From Saussurea involucrata (Eukaryota; Streptophyta; Magnoliopsida; Asterales; Asteraceae), in assembly GCA_033807775.1 (NCBI GenBank), contig CM066313.1:85375484-85439483 (forward strand): a stretch of DNA of 64,000 nucleotides, written 5' to 3'. This document shows, one piece after another, positions 54,617 through 64,000 of this stretch (positions within the stretch are counted from its first letter, which is position 1; each line of letters begins with the position of its first letter). The notes under the pieces are model-generated. The model ran no database searches and had not been told where the DNA came from. It worked only from the letters and a program-made list of their open reading frames with translations. A program made the translations under genes and the position numbers.

Positions 54617-56711
54617 ATGGATTCTATTTTAACTTATAACAGTAATGTCGTTAATCCTGAGCTAGTCCGCTTTCACGAGTGTACAACTTCTGATTCCAAG
54701 GACATGGGAGAAATCGGAATCTCGATGGAAAATTTGACTGAAATAGACCTAAAGTTGGCATACTCATCAGAGAAGTTACTAAATTTGGAAAGTCTTTTAC
54801 TGTACGTATTATCATGGGAAAACGATTTCGAAGCAATGGCTGCTGAGGATGTTTCGGATGAATTTATAGAGAAATTGCTCACAATCGATCTTTTATTTAG
54901 TTTCTTGGATTCTGAGGTTAAAGAGCTTGACTTTTCAATGGATTCCATTGAAGTTGACCTTGTGGATGCCCAAAAAAGACTGTCTTCATGTAAACATCTT
55001 GGAGAATTGTTCTCCATTGTTGAAGGAAAATTGCATGATTCTGAGGACTCTTTAAAGAAATCACAAGAACATGTTCTTGAGATGAAGATGAAGTTGGCCA
55101 AACTGCAAATGACATCATTAGCCTTCAATCATAATGAATGTAAGTCCGACTCCATCTTTTCAATCAAGGCAGACACAGTTTGCCTTTTGTGGTCAAACAT
55201 ATTGCTTCTTAAATTTGTTATCTATAAAGTCATAATGTGTATAATGGGAAAATAAAGATATATTATGGTGGCTTTGGGTGAACTTTTTTTTTTGTGTGAT
55301 GGGTTTTTTGTTTTCATGGAAATATAAAGGTTTCCCAGAAGATCAAGTTTCAGATATCGAAGTGAAGCCGAGGCTGCAAATGATGGATAAAGTACATGTT
55401 CTTAGAATGCTGGAGAAATCTTTATCGAGAGAGCTTGATCTGGAGAAAAAACTGACTGAATCAAAGCAAGATGAAGAAGATCTGAAGCTAAAGTTACGGT
55501 TAACAGAACAAGTAGCGTTTATTATGGAAGAGGCAGCAGAGGTGGTCTGGGGTCGGTTTTTGGAGGCAGAAAATGCTGCCGTTGTACTAATGGGAATTTC
55601 AAGAGATCTGGTAGCTCGACACCAACTTGTTCAGCTCAACCTTAATGGATTTAATCATAGAGAAGATGTGTTCAGATCAAAACTCGATAACTGCATCAAA
55701 CTGCTGAACGAGAAAGATTCTTCCATAGAAAAACTCAATAGCAGGATCACACAGCTTGTTGCAGATAATCTTGAAGTCAAATCGTTAGAAGAAAAGGTCA
55801 AAGAATCCGAATCTAACCTGAAGAAAGCGAATGCATCAAATGAATCAATTCAAGAACGTGTTAGAGAAATGGAAAGCACGATAGAGTCGTTAAAAGAGAA
55901 CGTCTACACAGCTGAAAACAGGGCTGATTCAGCCGAAGGGAAAGTAGCTCAGTTGACAGATTCCAACATTGAATTAAGTGAAGAATTGGGTTTCCTTAAA
56001 GGAAGCCATGAAAATCACTCGAAAAAGATGAGTTTATTGGAGAAACAATCAAGGGAACTCGAGCTTCAACTGCAGCATGCAAAGGCATCGTCTGAATCTG
56101 GGCAAGAACAGCAAAACATGTTGTATTCTGCTATATGGGATATGGAGATTTTGATAGATGAATTGAAGCAAAAGGTTTCTACGGCTGAGATGAAGGCCGA
56201 AAATGCTGAAGACCAGTGTTTGTTGTTGACTGATACCAACTCGGAATTGACCAAAGAGATTGAGTTTTTAAGGGCTGAAGTTGACTCACTTGAAACATCT
56301 TTGACTCATGCTAATCTTGACAAAATGGCTAGTGCAAAGGATATTAACATCAAGACAAAACGTATTATGGATACAGTCGTGCAACTTGCCACAGAACGGG
56401 AGCGTATAACAAAGCAGGTATGTAGAAAATTTATATCCTTAGAATCTTGAAATCCATTGGATATGTTATGATGTTCAAAGATTGTGTCTTGATTTCTTGA
56501 ACTCCAATGGATAGATTTCACAACTTTTACTCTCGTGCAGTTGCGTTTTCAAACCGAGGAGAAAAGGATTTTGATGGAAATACTACGAAAAATCGATAAG
56601 AACATGTACGCAAGTATGTATCCAGAAGGAGGCATCGAAGAAAAGAACTTGATCTCTTCCAGTCAATGTATAAAAGATGCAATATTAACGAAGAAGTTAC
56701 AACAAAAATGA
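54617..56711 (+). CDS. WIT2: WPP-domain-interacting protein, WIT1/WIT2-like, without tail anchor
   Basis: Predicted 593 residues from exons 54617-55139, 55330-56417 and 56541-56711, plus a leader exon ending near 52962. Residues 30-180 show the conserved WIT N-terminus ('LTEIDLKLAYSSEKLLNLES', 'LLTIDLLFSFLDSEVKELDF', 'LSSCKHLGELFSIVEGKLHD'). Then follow 'HVLRMLEKSLSRELDLEKKL', 'FLEAENAAVVLMGISRDL' and a long coiled coil to about residue 540. WIT proteins sit in the outer nuclear envelope, bind WPP-domain proteins such as RanGAP and link to WIP/SUN complexes and myosin XI-i. Arabidopsis WIT1 and WIT2 end in a transmembrane helix; here the last exon ends '...ILTKKLQQK' with no hydrophobic segment, and MULE-2 begins 272 bp after the stop. 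The start was chosen because this exon opens with it and family similarity begins soon after. WIT2 is preferred over WIT1 on the neighbouring PPR gene. Confidence 0.85.
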
Positions 56712-57517
56712 TTCGGTGTTGGCAGCATATTCTTTTTTCAAGCAGAAACCATAGATTTAATGTTAATCCGGGTTGATTTTACCACGAGAAACATTTGTTT
56801 TTTTGCATGTAGCATTTTTTTTGGATAACCTAATTTGTGTATATGTTGATGATTGTTTTTCATAGTTGATTTGTGAATATATTGTACATGATTATTTGTA
56901 ACATTAACTCGAATATTTAAAGTATCCTTAATAATATGGTATAATTAGGTTTTTGTGAATCATAATAAATATGTTAGAATAAGGGAAATTAATTAAAATA
57001 CCCTAAGTCAAACATTGAGTTACCAAAATACCCTAAATTTTTTCAATTTTGCAAAAATACCCGCGATGAGGTCCCGCGATCGCGGGATACGGTGACGTGG
57101 CACGTATTTTGGCCCCAAATGCCCCGCGAAGCCCCTCAACTTTGGTCGCGGTGCACTTTTGGTCCCTGCCCGCGATCGCAGCCCGCGATGGCCCGAATTT
57201 TACACTTTTGGTCCCTGAAATTTACACTTTCAGCCCCTAAACTTAGACGAATCTTGCATGTTTTTACTGTTTTTTTCCACAATTATTGCACTTTAAAGAC
57301 CGATTTGTGGTTGAAATTCATTTGCATGTTTGAATCAATGTTAAATCAATGTTTTTGGAATACCAGTTTGTGGATGAAATGAGAGATTGGTTTTCTGATA
57401 TGTTGGTTGTTTCATTGATAAATAGACGTAAAATGCAAGCCATAATCCCCACACAACGATTTCATTGTTGCAATATTTCTTTCTGCAATATTTTGTGTTT
57501 GAGATACTACTGAAAAA

Positions 57518-59936
57518 ATGAGTTCATATGTTGCAAAAACTAAGCTATATTTCTGTTTTGATGGTGAATGGGTGCAAGATAACAATGAGTGGAATTTTGC
57601 TTATAAATCTAAGCATGGTGTAAAAGTGTCAGTAAACTATACTTATCAGAAGTTTGTTGCATACGCCATGCAAAAATGTGGAACCAACTCTTCTGATGTT
57701 TGCAAGTTAGTGTTTAAAAATGGCGATGGGTCATTTGTGGATTTATCCAACGATGGGGATATCTCTACTTTTCTGCACCTTGCAGTCGATTCAGAAAGAC
57801 CCCCATTACTCTTTGTGTATCCCGGTGACGACGACGGTGACGACGACGAAGACCTCCAAATAGAGCAGCCTGATTCTCAACAACAACAACCACCACAACC
57901 ACACGAATGGCGTACTGCTGGAGTTGCTGATGACGAAACCCACGTTTTCAGAACGGGTAATTCTGAAATAGACAGATCAGACACCGATAATGATGATCAC
58001 GAAGAATATACCCCTAGTAGAAAATCATGTAGTCAGATAAATGACTTTTTTGATATGCCCCATATTCTTCCAGACTCCCATACCCAGACACAAACCTACG
58101 AACCTACACCTTATATTCGCAGTGAAAGTTTAACAGCAGGTCAGATATTCGATTCGAAGGATCTCATAGCAAGTCAGATCAGACTCAAGTTCTTGGAAGA
58201 GGGTTTCCAAAGTCGCGTGCGGGCATCTGACAAAAGCAAATACGTAGTTGAATGTGCTAGAGAAAAGTGTGAGTGGAGGTTGTATGCGATTCACACGGGT
58301 CCCAAAGGAGGGGCGATAATGATTAGAAAGTTGCACGACGTACACACTTGTACGAGGACACAACTTAATCCCCACCACAAACAAGCCGGCAAAAAGACTT
58401 TGGGTGCGATCCTGAAAAACAAATTTCTTGATGTTAGCAGGTCATTGCGTCCAAAGGACATCGTCCACGACGTTCACCGGCAGTTCGGCGTCACGATTGA
58501 TTACCACCAAGCGTGGCATGCGGGCTGCCATGCACTGTTTATGGTGAGAGGCACGTTCGAGGAGTCGTATGAACGACTCCCGACATATTTATATAATTTG
58601 CAGCTGCAGAACCCTGGTACTGTCACGCAGCTACGGACCGATTCACGTGGACGGTTTGAGATGTGCTTCGTGGCCCTTGGACCCGCGGTACGTATTTTAA
58701 CACGTCATATGTTTACACATTATAAACTATAACATTTACACATTATAAACTATAACATTTTAACCTATGTTTTTGCAGATCCGCACATTTCTGGCAAATC
58801 TACGTCGTGTCCTGATAATAGACGCAGCCCATTTAAAGGGCCGTTACTTGGGTATGATGTTCCTGGCGGTTGCCATGGACGGGGATAACTCCATCGTTCC
58901 AGTAGCTTTCGGCGTAGGCAAGTCTGAAACCGGGGACGAGTGGACTTGGTTTATGTCCATGTTGAGACAAGCTATCGGAGACCCGCAAGGGTTGGTGTTT
59001 ATGTCTGACAGGGCTCCTTCCATAAGCGCCGCAATCTCTGCCATGTACCCAAACGCCCCTCACGCCATATGCTGTCGACATTTGGAGATGAACGCCAAAT
59101 CCAAGGACAAACGTATTACCACCTACAAGGATGTCTATTGGGCGGCATGCAGAGCATATACGGATCGGGAGTTTAACAAGTACATGAATATGCTACGATA
59201 CAGTGTCAAGGAAGCAGCCAAAGTCTTTGACGATGCTGGACCGGAGAGGTGGTCCGCGGCCAATTTTCCTGGACAACGGTATGACATTCTGACCTCGAAT
59301 AATGCAGAGTCTGTGAATGCACTCTCCCGTTTTGCGCGTAGATGTCCGATTGTTAATCTTATGGACTACTTTCGGGCCTTTCAACAAGAGTGGTACCAAA
59401 TTCGACGCCTAAAAGGAGCTGAGATGCAAAATGCACTCACACCAACGACGGAGAATATCGTTCAGTACAGGGCGCGCCGTGCGGCGACATGGCCGGTAAG
59501 AGCAATCGGGTATGGGAAGTACGAGGTGCATGATGACTATATTCACGCGATTGTGAATATGGAAGACCACCTTTGTTCGTGTCGCGAATGGGATAAATCT
59601 GGGTTACCGTGCGGCCATGCCATCGCTGCAGCAACATATATGGGTCGTACAGATTGCAGCGACTTGGCTGTACCTTTCTTCACGTCCGAATATTACCGGA
59701 AAACATACGTGGAGGTAATAAACCCAGTTGGACCCCCTGCAGCATGGGTGTATCCACCCGACCCGCTTCCACCATGCTATCCACCTTTAATGGTGAATTG
59801 CTTCTTGTTCTCGACGAACACGAGCCTCCCGAGCTTTTATATCCCCTTTCATCCTTTTGATCTCCCTGTCTTCCTCTTCGATCTTTCTCAAATGGACTGC
59901 CTTCCTGTCCATAATTTTTTTCCACTCTTCTGTTAG
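57518..59936 (+). CDS. MuDR/MURA-like transposase, 2 exons
   Basis: Exons 57518-58687 and 58779-59936 (gcg|gtacgt ... ttgcag|atc) give 775 residues. Order of domains: an N-terminal PB1-like region ('VKVSVNYTYQKFVAYAMQKC', 'KLVFKNGDGSFVDLSNDGDI'), a low-complexity acidic/Gln-rich stretch (about 105-200), and the MuDR zinc-binding domain ('FQSRVRASDKSKYVVECARE', 'HTCTRTQLNPHHKQAGKKTL'). The MULE transposase core follows with 'LIIDAAHLKGRYLGMM' (first Asp), 'GLVFMSDRAPSISAAI' (second Asp) and 'SNNAESVNALSRFARR' (Glu). A SWIM zinc finger comes last ('CSCREWDKSGLPCGHAIAAA'). No stop interrupts it. The last 50 or so codons after 'WVYPPDPLPPCYPP' overlap the antisense small gene and are Phe/Leu-rich, unlike other MULE transposases; the true end may be reached by another splice. 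Confidence 0.9.
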
Positions 59937-60029
59937 TTCATCTATCTCCTTTTCCTTTTTTGCTATGGCGACCTCGATTTGAGGTGGCATTTTTTCAGGA
60001 GTAGACTTAGGGTTTGATGACGATGCCAT
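59787..60029 (-). CDS. Small coiled-coil protein at the right end of MULE-2
   Basis: 80 residues from ATG 60027-60029 (MASSSNPKSTPEKMPPQI) to a stop at 59787-59789. After a Ser/Pro-rich start it is almost all Lys, Glu, Arg and Ile in heptads ('KKEKEIDELTEEWKKIMDRK', 'KIEEEDREIKRMKGDIKARE'), a likely coiled coil without cysteines or known motifs. It starts about 135 bp inside the right terminal repeat and runs toward the transposase gene, overlapping its 3' end by about 150 bp. Position and direction are those of mudrB in maize MuDR, but no sequence relation to MURB is visible. An upstream in-frame ATG at 60117-60119 would add a hydrophobic stretch and is less likely. Confidence 0.5.
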   Translation of the reverse strand: MASSSNPKSTPEKMPPQIEVAIAKKEKEIDELTEEWKKIMDRKAVHLRKIEEEDREIKRMKGDIKAREARVRREQEAIHH

Positions 60030-60543
60030 TTGTGGATGAAATGAGAGAAGAGAAATCAAGAGAGAAAGCAATTCAAAGAAAGAAAGCAAGAGATAAATCA
60101 AGAAAGAAAGCAAGAACAAGTGTGAATTGTGAATTGCATATTACTGATATTTATGGATGAAATCTCAAACATGCAAATGAATTTCAACCACAAATCGGTC
60201 TTCAAAGTACAATAATTGTGGAAAAAACAGTAAAAGCATGCAAGATTCGTCTAAGTGCAGGGACCAAAAGTGTAAATTTTCAGGGACCAAAACTGTAAAT
60301 TTTCAGGGACCAAAACTGTAAATTTTGGTCCATCGCGGGCAGGGACCAAAAGTGCACCACGGCCAAAGTTGAGGGGCTTCGCGGGGCATTTGTACCCAAA
60401 GTACGTGCCACGTCAGCCCTAGCCCGCGATCGCGGGATCCATCGCGGGTATTTAGGGCATTTTTGCAAAATGGAAAAATTTTAGGGTATTTCGGTAACAG
60501 TTGGTCAAACTTGGGGTATTTTAATTAATTTCCCTTAGAATAA

Positions 60544-61652
60544 TATCAATAAATAAATGTATCATAAATAGTAGTAACTTAAAGATATTAGGGCATCCAC
60601 ACCCACTTGCAACACAATTGTAAAGTGAGGTTCCATTGTCATATCAACCTAATAAATCTTATACGATAAAATGTATGTGGGCGGCCTTATTTCCATCCGA
60701 AGAATAGAGAGGTTGTTTCTGTACAGAAAAGATTATGAAAAAAGATTGTGAGAAAAAAGAAAAAATTCTTTTGAAAGTGAAAAAAAGAGGTCATGTCTTC
60801 TAAAATGCCTAAAGTTGCTATGTCCATCTCAGCTGCACCCTCAAGTCCTTCTAGGCCTGCTCCTCCCAACACCAGTGGCTCTAAATGGATGGAAGTATAA
60901 TTTTATTAAAATGAATAGTTGTTTTTATAAATTCAACAATATAACAATTTGACAGACAAAATAGACAACTACACATATTCAGACATTTGTCAGTTTACAA
61001 AAACAAACAGTCTTATTAATTCAGATTTCAGACTTCAGCATCACCTCTTATCAATCAGAAGTGACACAAGACTTTAGACTTCAGTATCTCTTAAAAAACA
61101 AACGCCACCTAACGCTCTCCACCCTCCTTACTGGTGTTGACATATGTCTCCTACATAAAGATCTTTTTGTATTGGCTTAATGTAACATCATCGATGAACC
61201 CAAAAGATCATGATTGGTGTAAAAATTGCTTATGGAGGAATTATCCGGTTAATCGTTCCTTATTAAGGATAGTGAACAACCACCAAGTATTCTAACAAAG
61301 CATACAGAGTGTAAGAATAGAAAATTACCTCAAGTGCAAATTTCCTTCACTTCCATTATTCTGATAGACAATGCTTATAGCTTCACCAGCAAGCCTGCAA
61401 ATTTAATTGACCAAAGTTCCTAATGTACCCTTCGGTTAAATAACCTTCTGACAAGTTCCTTTTAAATCCATGTCTATAATACCACTGCTTAAATGAAGAA
61501 TGCCACTTCCATATACAAGAATGCCACAATTATGTTTGTCAAATAAATTGTCATTTAAGGGCAATACCGTAGATAGTCCCATTATTGAAATCTAGCTGCC
61601 AATTTCTGCTCAAAATAGGTTCATATGTTCAAGAACACGCTAACGAAAACCG
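60544..61652. other. Spacer between MULE-2 and the PPR gene; Harbinger end fragment
   Basis: The segment at about 60990-61110 (cagatttcagacttcagcat ... agtatctcttaaaaaacaaa cgccacc) is an inverse match of the left end of the Harbinger-like element at 16444 (ggtgctgtttgttttttaag, aggtctgaagtctgaaatc). It is one end of a relative; the other end was not found. The rest is AT-rich and includes the 3' UTR of the PPR gene. No other gene seen. Confidence 0.5.
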
Positions 61653-63890
61653 TCACCAAAAATCTCCACAAGAACACGTTCCGTTTTTAAATAAATGAAA
61701 CCGGACAGCATCCCTTACAAGAATCTCTCTTTGTGTTATCTTAGAAATAAACTTAGTTGCAGTATGACAATCCCCACAAACCCGAAGGTTTTTCACTACT
61801 CTTATCGGCAGGCTCTGAGGAATAAATAACAACCCAAAAGCAATAGCAAGTTTCTCACTGTGATGATTAAGCATCGTTATCTTTTCAGACTCGTCTACAT
61901 TATGAAGAGCAAACCTCATATCAGGTACATACCCTTCACGTATCATCTTAAAGTTCAATTCTTCGAGCTTCGCATATATCTTTTCTGAATATAAACTTGA
62001 TCTATCGTCGGCTGAAAACACATGCACTTTATTCTTATATTTAATCCAACTAAATCCCGGTTCTTTTCTTATATCTTTATGTTTCATTTCTTTCCTCAAC
62101 TGAGCTACTTCATCCCATTTGCCTTTAGCAGCATACATACTTGATAACAATACATAACTTGCAGGATTCAGAGGCTCTAATTCCTGTAAACACTTTGCTG
62201 CCCATTTACCAATATCCAAATTACCATGAGATCTGCATGAGCTGAGTAACGTAGACCAACCAAATGCGTCAGGGCTGAATGGCATTTCGTTTATGAAACA
62301 TTTAGCATCTTGAAGCTGTCCAGCCCTGCTGAATAGATCAATCATGCAACTGTAGTGGTCAGAAACTGGCACGATTCCGTGTTCTTCCACCATTGACTTG
62401 AAATAATGGCGTCCTTTTTCCACTAATCCTGCACGACTGCACGCCGAAAGAACCCCAATGAAAGTTACTCCATCGGGCCTTAAGTGACTAGCTAACATTT
62501 TTTCGAACAAGTTTATTGTTTTATTCGCTTCCCCAAATTGTGAATACCCTGAAATCAAAGCAGTCCAAGATACTTCGTCTCTTATTGTCATTTCATCGAA
62601 CAACTGACTAGACTTCTGAATGGTTCCACATTTACCATAAAAAGTCACGAGAGCGTTGGAAACGGTGAGAAACGAAATTAATCCCGATACCAGTGCTGAA
62701 CCGTGAAACTGAGCACCTTCTTCTAAAGTGGCGAGATTTGCACATGAGCTTATTACACTTCCGAGTGTAAACTCATCTGGCTCTACGCCATTTCTCTGCA
62801 TCTCGCAATAGATCCTTACGGCTTCTTCACTATGACCATTTTGCCCATAGCCCACTATCAACGCAGTCCAAGATACTATGTTTTTATATTTCATTCGACT
62901 AAATACTCTTTCTGCATAAGTAAGGCGTTTACATTTCAAATACATGTCGACAAGGGAACTTCCAACGTACACGTTATCTATAATATCGGTCCTTATGATA
63001 TATGCGTGGATTTGACAGCCTTCTTTGAGAGCGGTACTTCCTCCACAAGCTGTAAGAATGCTTCCAAGGGTAAATTGGTCTATACCCAATCCTTGCATCC
63101 TCATTTCCCTGAATATATCAATTGCTTTTTTGTCTAAACCGTTTTGGGTAAACCCTGTAACCATTGTTGTCCAAGTGATTGAATCTTTTTCTGGCATACA
63201 ATGAAATAATTGCTCGGAAGCTTCAATCATGCCACAACGAAGAAGACCCATGATCATCGTGTTATACAATACCACGTTCCTTTCGGGCAATCCATCAAAA
63301 ACGCATTTTGCAGCATCTATAATACCTGCTTTCGAATACATTTCCACCAATGGACTACCCACAAATAGATAAGATTCAAACCCATGAATCACTATTTGAG
63401 CATGAATTTGCTTACCTAAACCAATTAGTCCGTTGTTCGAAGATAAAATAAGCATAGTCGAGAATGTAATCCTATTCAAATTCACAGCTTTTCCATCTTT
63501 CAACATCAATTTATAGTACTCCACTGCTTTATCACAAGAACCAAAAGAAGAGTAACCAGAAATCATTGAATTCCATGACACACCATCTCGTTTTGGCATG
63601 CTATAAAAGATCTTTTCCATTTCCAAAATGTTCCCAGATTTCGAATAAGCAGAAAGCATGGTGTTCCATGAAAATAAATTTGGTTGAGGAATTTGATCAA
63701 ACACTTTGCGTGCATAGGCAATATTTCCCAACTTATAATAAGTGCTGATGAAATTATTGAGCAAAAAGGTCTCGGTATCGACTAGGGTTTTTAGTATAAG
63801 GCAATGGAGCTTCTTTGCTTGAAGTTGGTTACGGGTTTCACAACAGAGCTTGAGCAAGGAACAGTAGTGGTTTGATATGGAAAAACACAT
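61653..63890 (-). CDS. PCMP-H22: Pentatricopeptide repeat protein, PLS class with E/E+ and DYW domain (At1g68930-like)
   Basis: Intronless, 745 residues. PPR units recur about every 31-36 residues in the P-L-S pattern ('PNLFSWNTMLSAYSKSGN', 'DGVSWNSMISGYSSFGS', 'NIVSWTALIVGYGQNGHSEE', 'DEVSWTALISGYSQFGEANK'). The E/E+ region starts near residue 540 ('GWSTLLSSCRSHGNLDIGKW', 'PASYVLLSSMYAAKGKWDEV', 'KEPGFSWIKYKNKVHVFSAD'). The DYW domain has the zinc-binding 'HHSEKLAIAFGLL', 'RVCGDCHTATKFIS' and a final 'CSCGDFW'. DYW proteins bind organelle transcripts and many carry out C-to-U RNA editing; HxE and CxxC, the deaminase zinc ligands, are both present here. Length, order and the GDFW end match Arabidopsis At1g68930 as remembered. 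The target RNA and the organelle cannot be read from the sequence. Confidence 0.92.
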   Translation of the reverse strand: MCFSISNHYCSLLKLCCETRNQLQAKKLHCLILKTLVDTETFLLNNFISTYYKLGNIAYARKVFDQIPQPNLFSWNTMLSAYSKSGNILEMEKIFYSMPKRDGVSWNSMISGYSSFGSCDKAVEYYKLMLKDGKAVNLNRITFSTMLILSSNNGLIGLGKQIHAQIVIHGFESYLFVGSPLVEMYSKAGIIDAAKCVFDGLPERNVVLYNTMIMGLLRCGMIEASEQLFHCMPEKDSITWTTMVTGFTQNGLDKKAIDIFREMRMQGLGIDQFTLGSILTACGGSTALKEGCQIHAYIIRTDIIDNVYVGSSLVDMYLKCKRLTYAERVFSRMKYKNIVSWTALIVGYGQNGHSEEAVRIYCEMQRNGVEPDEFTLGSVISSCANLATLEEGAQFHGSALVSGLISFLTVSNALVTFYGKCGTIQKSSQLFDEMTIRDEVSWTALISGYSQFGEANKTINLFEKMLASHLRPDGVTFIGVLSACSRAGLVEKGRHYFKSMVEEHGIVPVSDHYSCMIDLFSRAGQLQDAKCFINEMPFSPDAFGWSTLLSSCRSHGNLDIGKWAAKCLQELEPLNPASYVLLSSMYAAKGKWDEVAQLRKEMKHKDIRKEPGFSWIKYKNKVHVFSADDRSSLYSEKIYAKLEELNFKMIREGYVPDMRFALHNVDESEKITMLNHHSEKLAIAFGLLFIPQSLPIRVVKNLRVCGDCHTATKFISKITQREILVRDAVRFHLFKNGTCSCGDFW

Positions 63891-64000
63891 GGTTTAATTT
63901 GGCGGGTTAAGCTTTTTGACTCCTAAAGTGCAAGAGGCCAGTAAAAATCACCAACTTTAAGCAAAGCTGCAAAGAAGATTGGAAACAAAAGAGTTCCTGT
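63891..64000 (-). promoter_or_regulatory. Upstream region of the PPR gene (cut by the window end)
   Basis: The 110 bp 5' of the PPR start codon on the minus strand. No TATA box or known motif stands out, which is usual for PPR genes; the remainder of the promoter lies beyond the window. Confidence 0.4.

Larger units (their letters stand above)
56983..60534 (+). mobile_element. MULE-2: MuDR-like autonomous-type element, 3.55 kb
   Basis: Ends gggaaattaattaaaatacc and the complement of gtattttaattaatttccc. The inverted repeats extend about 350 bp each (to about 57331 and from about 60165; for example 'gaccgatttgtggttgaaat' pairs with 'atttcaaccacaaatcggtc'). A perfect 9-bp target duplication (ttagaataa) lies at 56974-56982 and 60535-60543. 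It carries a two-exon transposase gene and a second small gene in the opposite direction, both starting just inside a terminal repeat, as in maize MuDR. Both genes read without stops, so the element may be competent or only recently silent. Confidence 0.92.

Noticed and set aside
58833..59637. Several minus-strand readings of 66-82 codons inside MULE-2
   Set aside because: All are antisense to the transposase core, whose conserved motifs fix the coding strand.
1..64000. A previously undescribed multi-gene system (defence, biosynthetic or similar)
   Set aside because: The four host genes belong to unrelated known families and are not clustered functionally; novelty, if any, is in the mobile elements.

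Overview
This is a plant nuclear genome window, almost certainly from a eudicot; an asterid such as a composite is possible but not shown by the sequence. The evidence is spliced genes with GT-AG introns, AT-rich intergenic DNA and dense nested transposons. Four host genes can be supported: a plastid fibrillin (FBN6/PAP8-like, + strand, 9.2-14.7 kb), a 2,630-residue coiled-coil tail-anchored Golgi/TGN-type protein related to Arabidopsis TNO1 and At4g31570 (+, 40.2-50.5 kb), a WPP-domain-interacting protein of the WIT1/WIT2 family (+, 52.8-56.7 kb), and a DYW-class PPR editing-factor-type protein matching At1g68930 (-, 61.7-63.9 kb).

Layout. 1-9 kb: a tRNA-derived SINE, then a 7.5-kb Mutator-like element (MULE-1, 1477-9008, perfect 9-bp target duplication) carrying a broken DUF1985/Ulp1-type gene, a broken coiled-coil gene, several tandem arrays and two nested foldback/MITE insertions. 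It ends 136 bp before the FBN6 ATG. 9-15 kb: FBN6, four exons, with MITE-type sequence in its introns and a 5'-truncated SINE just 3' of it. 15.8-27.8 kb: a foldback element split by a 10.8-kb Ty3/gypsy retrotransposon (minus orientation, target duplication CTATG), which itself holds a Harbinger-like insertion in one LTR and a SINE in the other. 28-31 kb: Tourist/Harbinger-type MITEs and a 1.96-kb solo LTR. 31.1-33 kb: organelle-like DNA with a plastid psaB fragment. 33-40 kb: repeats, a Harbinger-type element, two hAT-type MITEs with perfect 8-bp target duplications, and two Helitrons in tandem.

40-50.5 kb: the TNO1-like gene, complete from ATG to tail anchor, with in-frame tandem repeats whose periods are whole numbers of heptads. 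52.6-56.7 kb: the WIT-like gene, whose last exon stops without the transmembrane tail expected for the family. 56.98-60.53 kb: MULE-2, a short and apparently intact MuDR-like element with a spliced transposase gene and a second, convergent small gene. 61.7-63.9 kb: the PPR gene. In Arabidopsis, WIT2 (At1g68910) and the PPR gene At1g68930 have nearly adjacent locus numbers, so this pair looks like conserved microsynteny that MULE-2 has entered.

No bacterial-type system, CRISPR array, rRNA or functional tRNA gene was found. The most informative material is the mobile-element biology: a matched pair of MULEs, one carrying a transposase and one carrying captured or accessory genes, sharing terminal ends and a GC-rich palindrome; a foldback element whose loop holds a 36-bp copy of nearby DNA; and a layered nest with readable insertion order. 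All identifications come from reading the sequence and from remembered family features; no database search was run.
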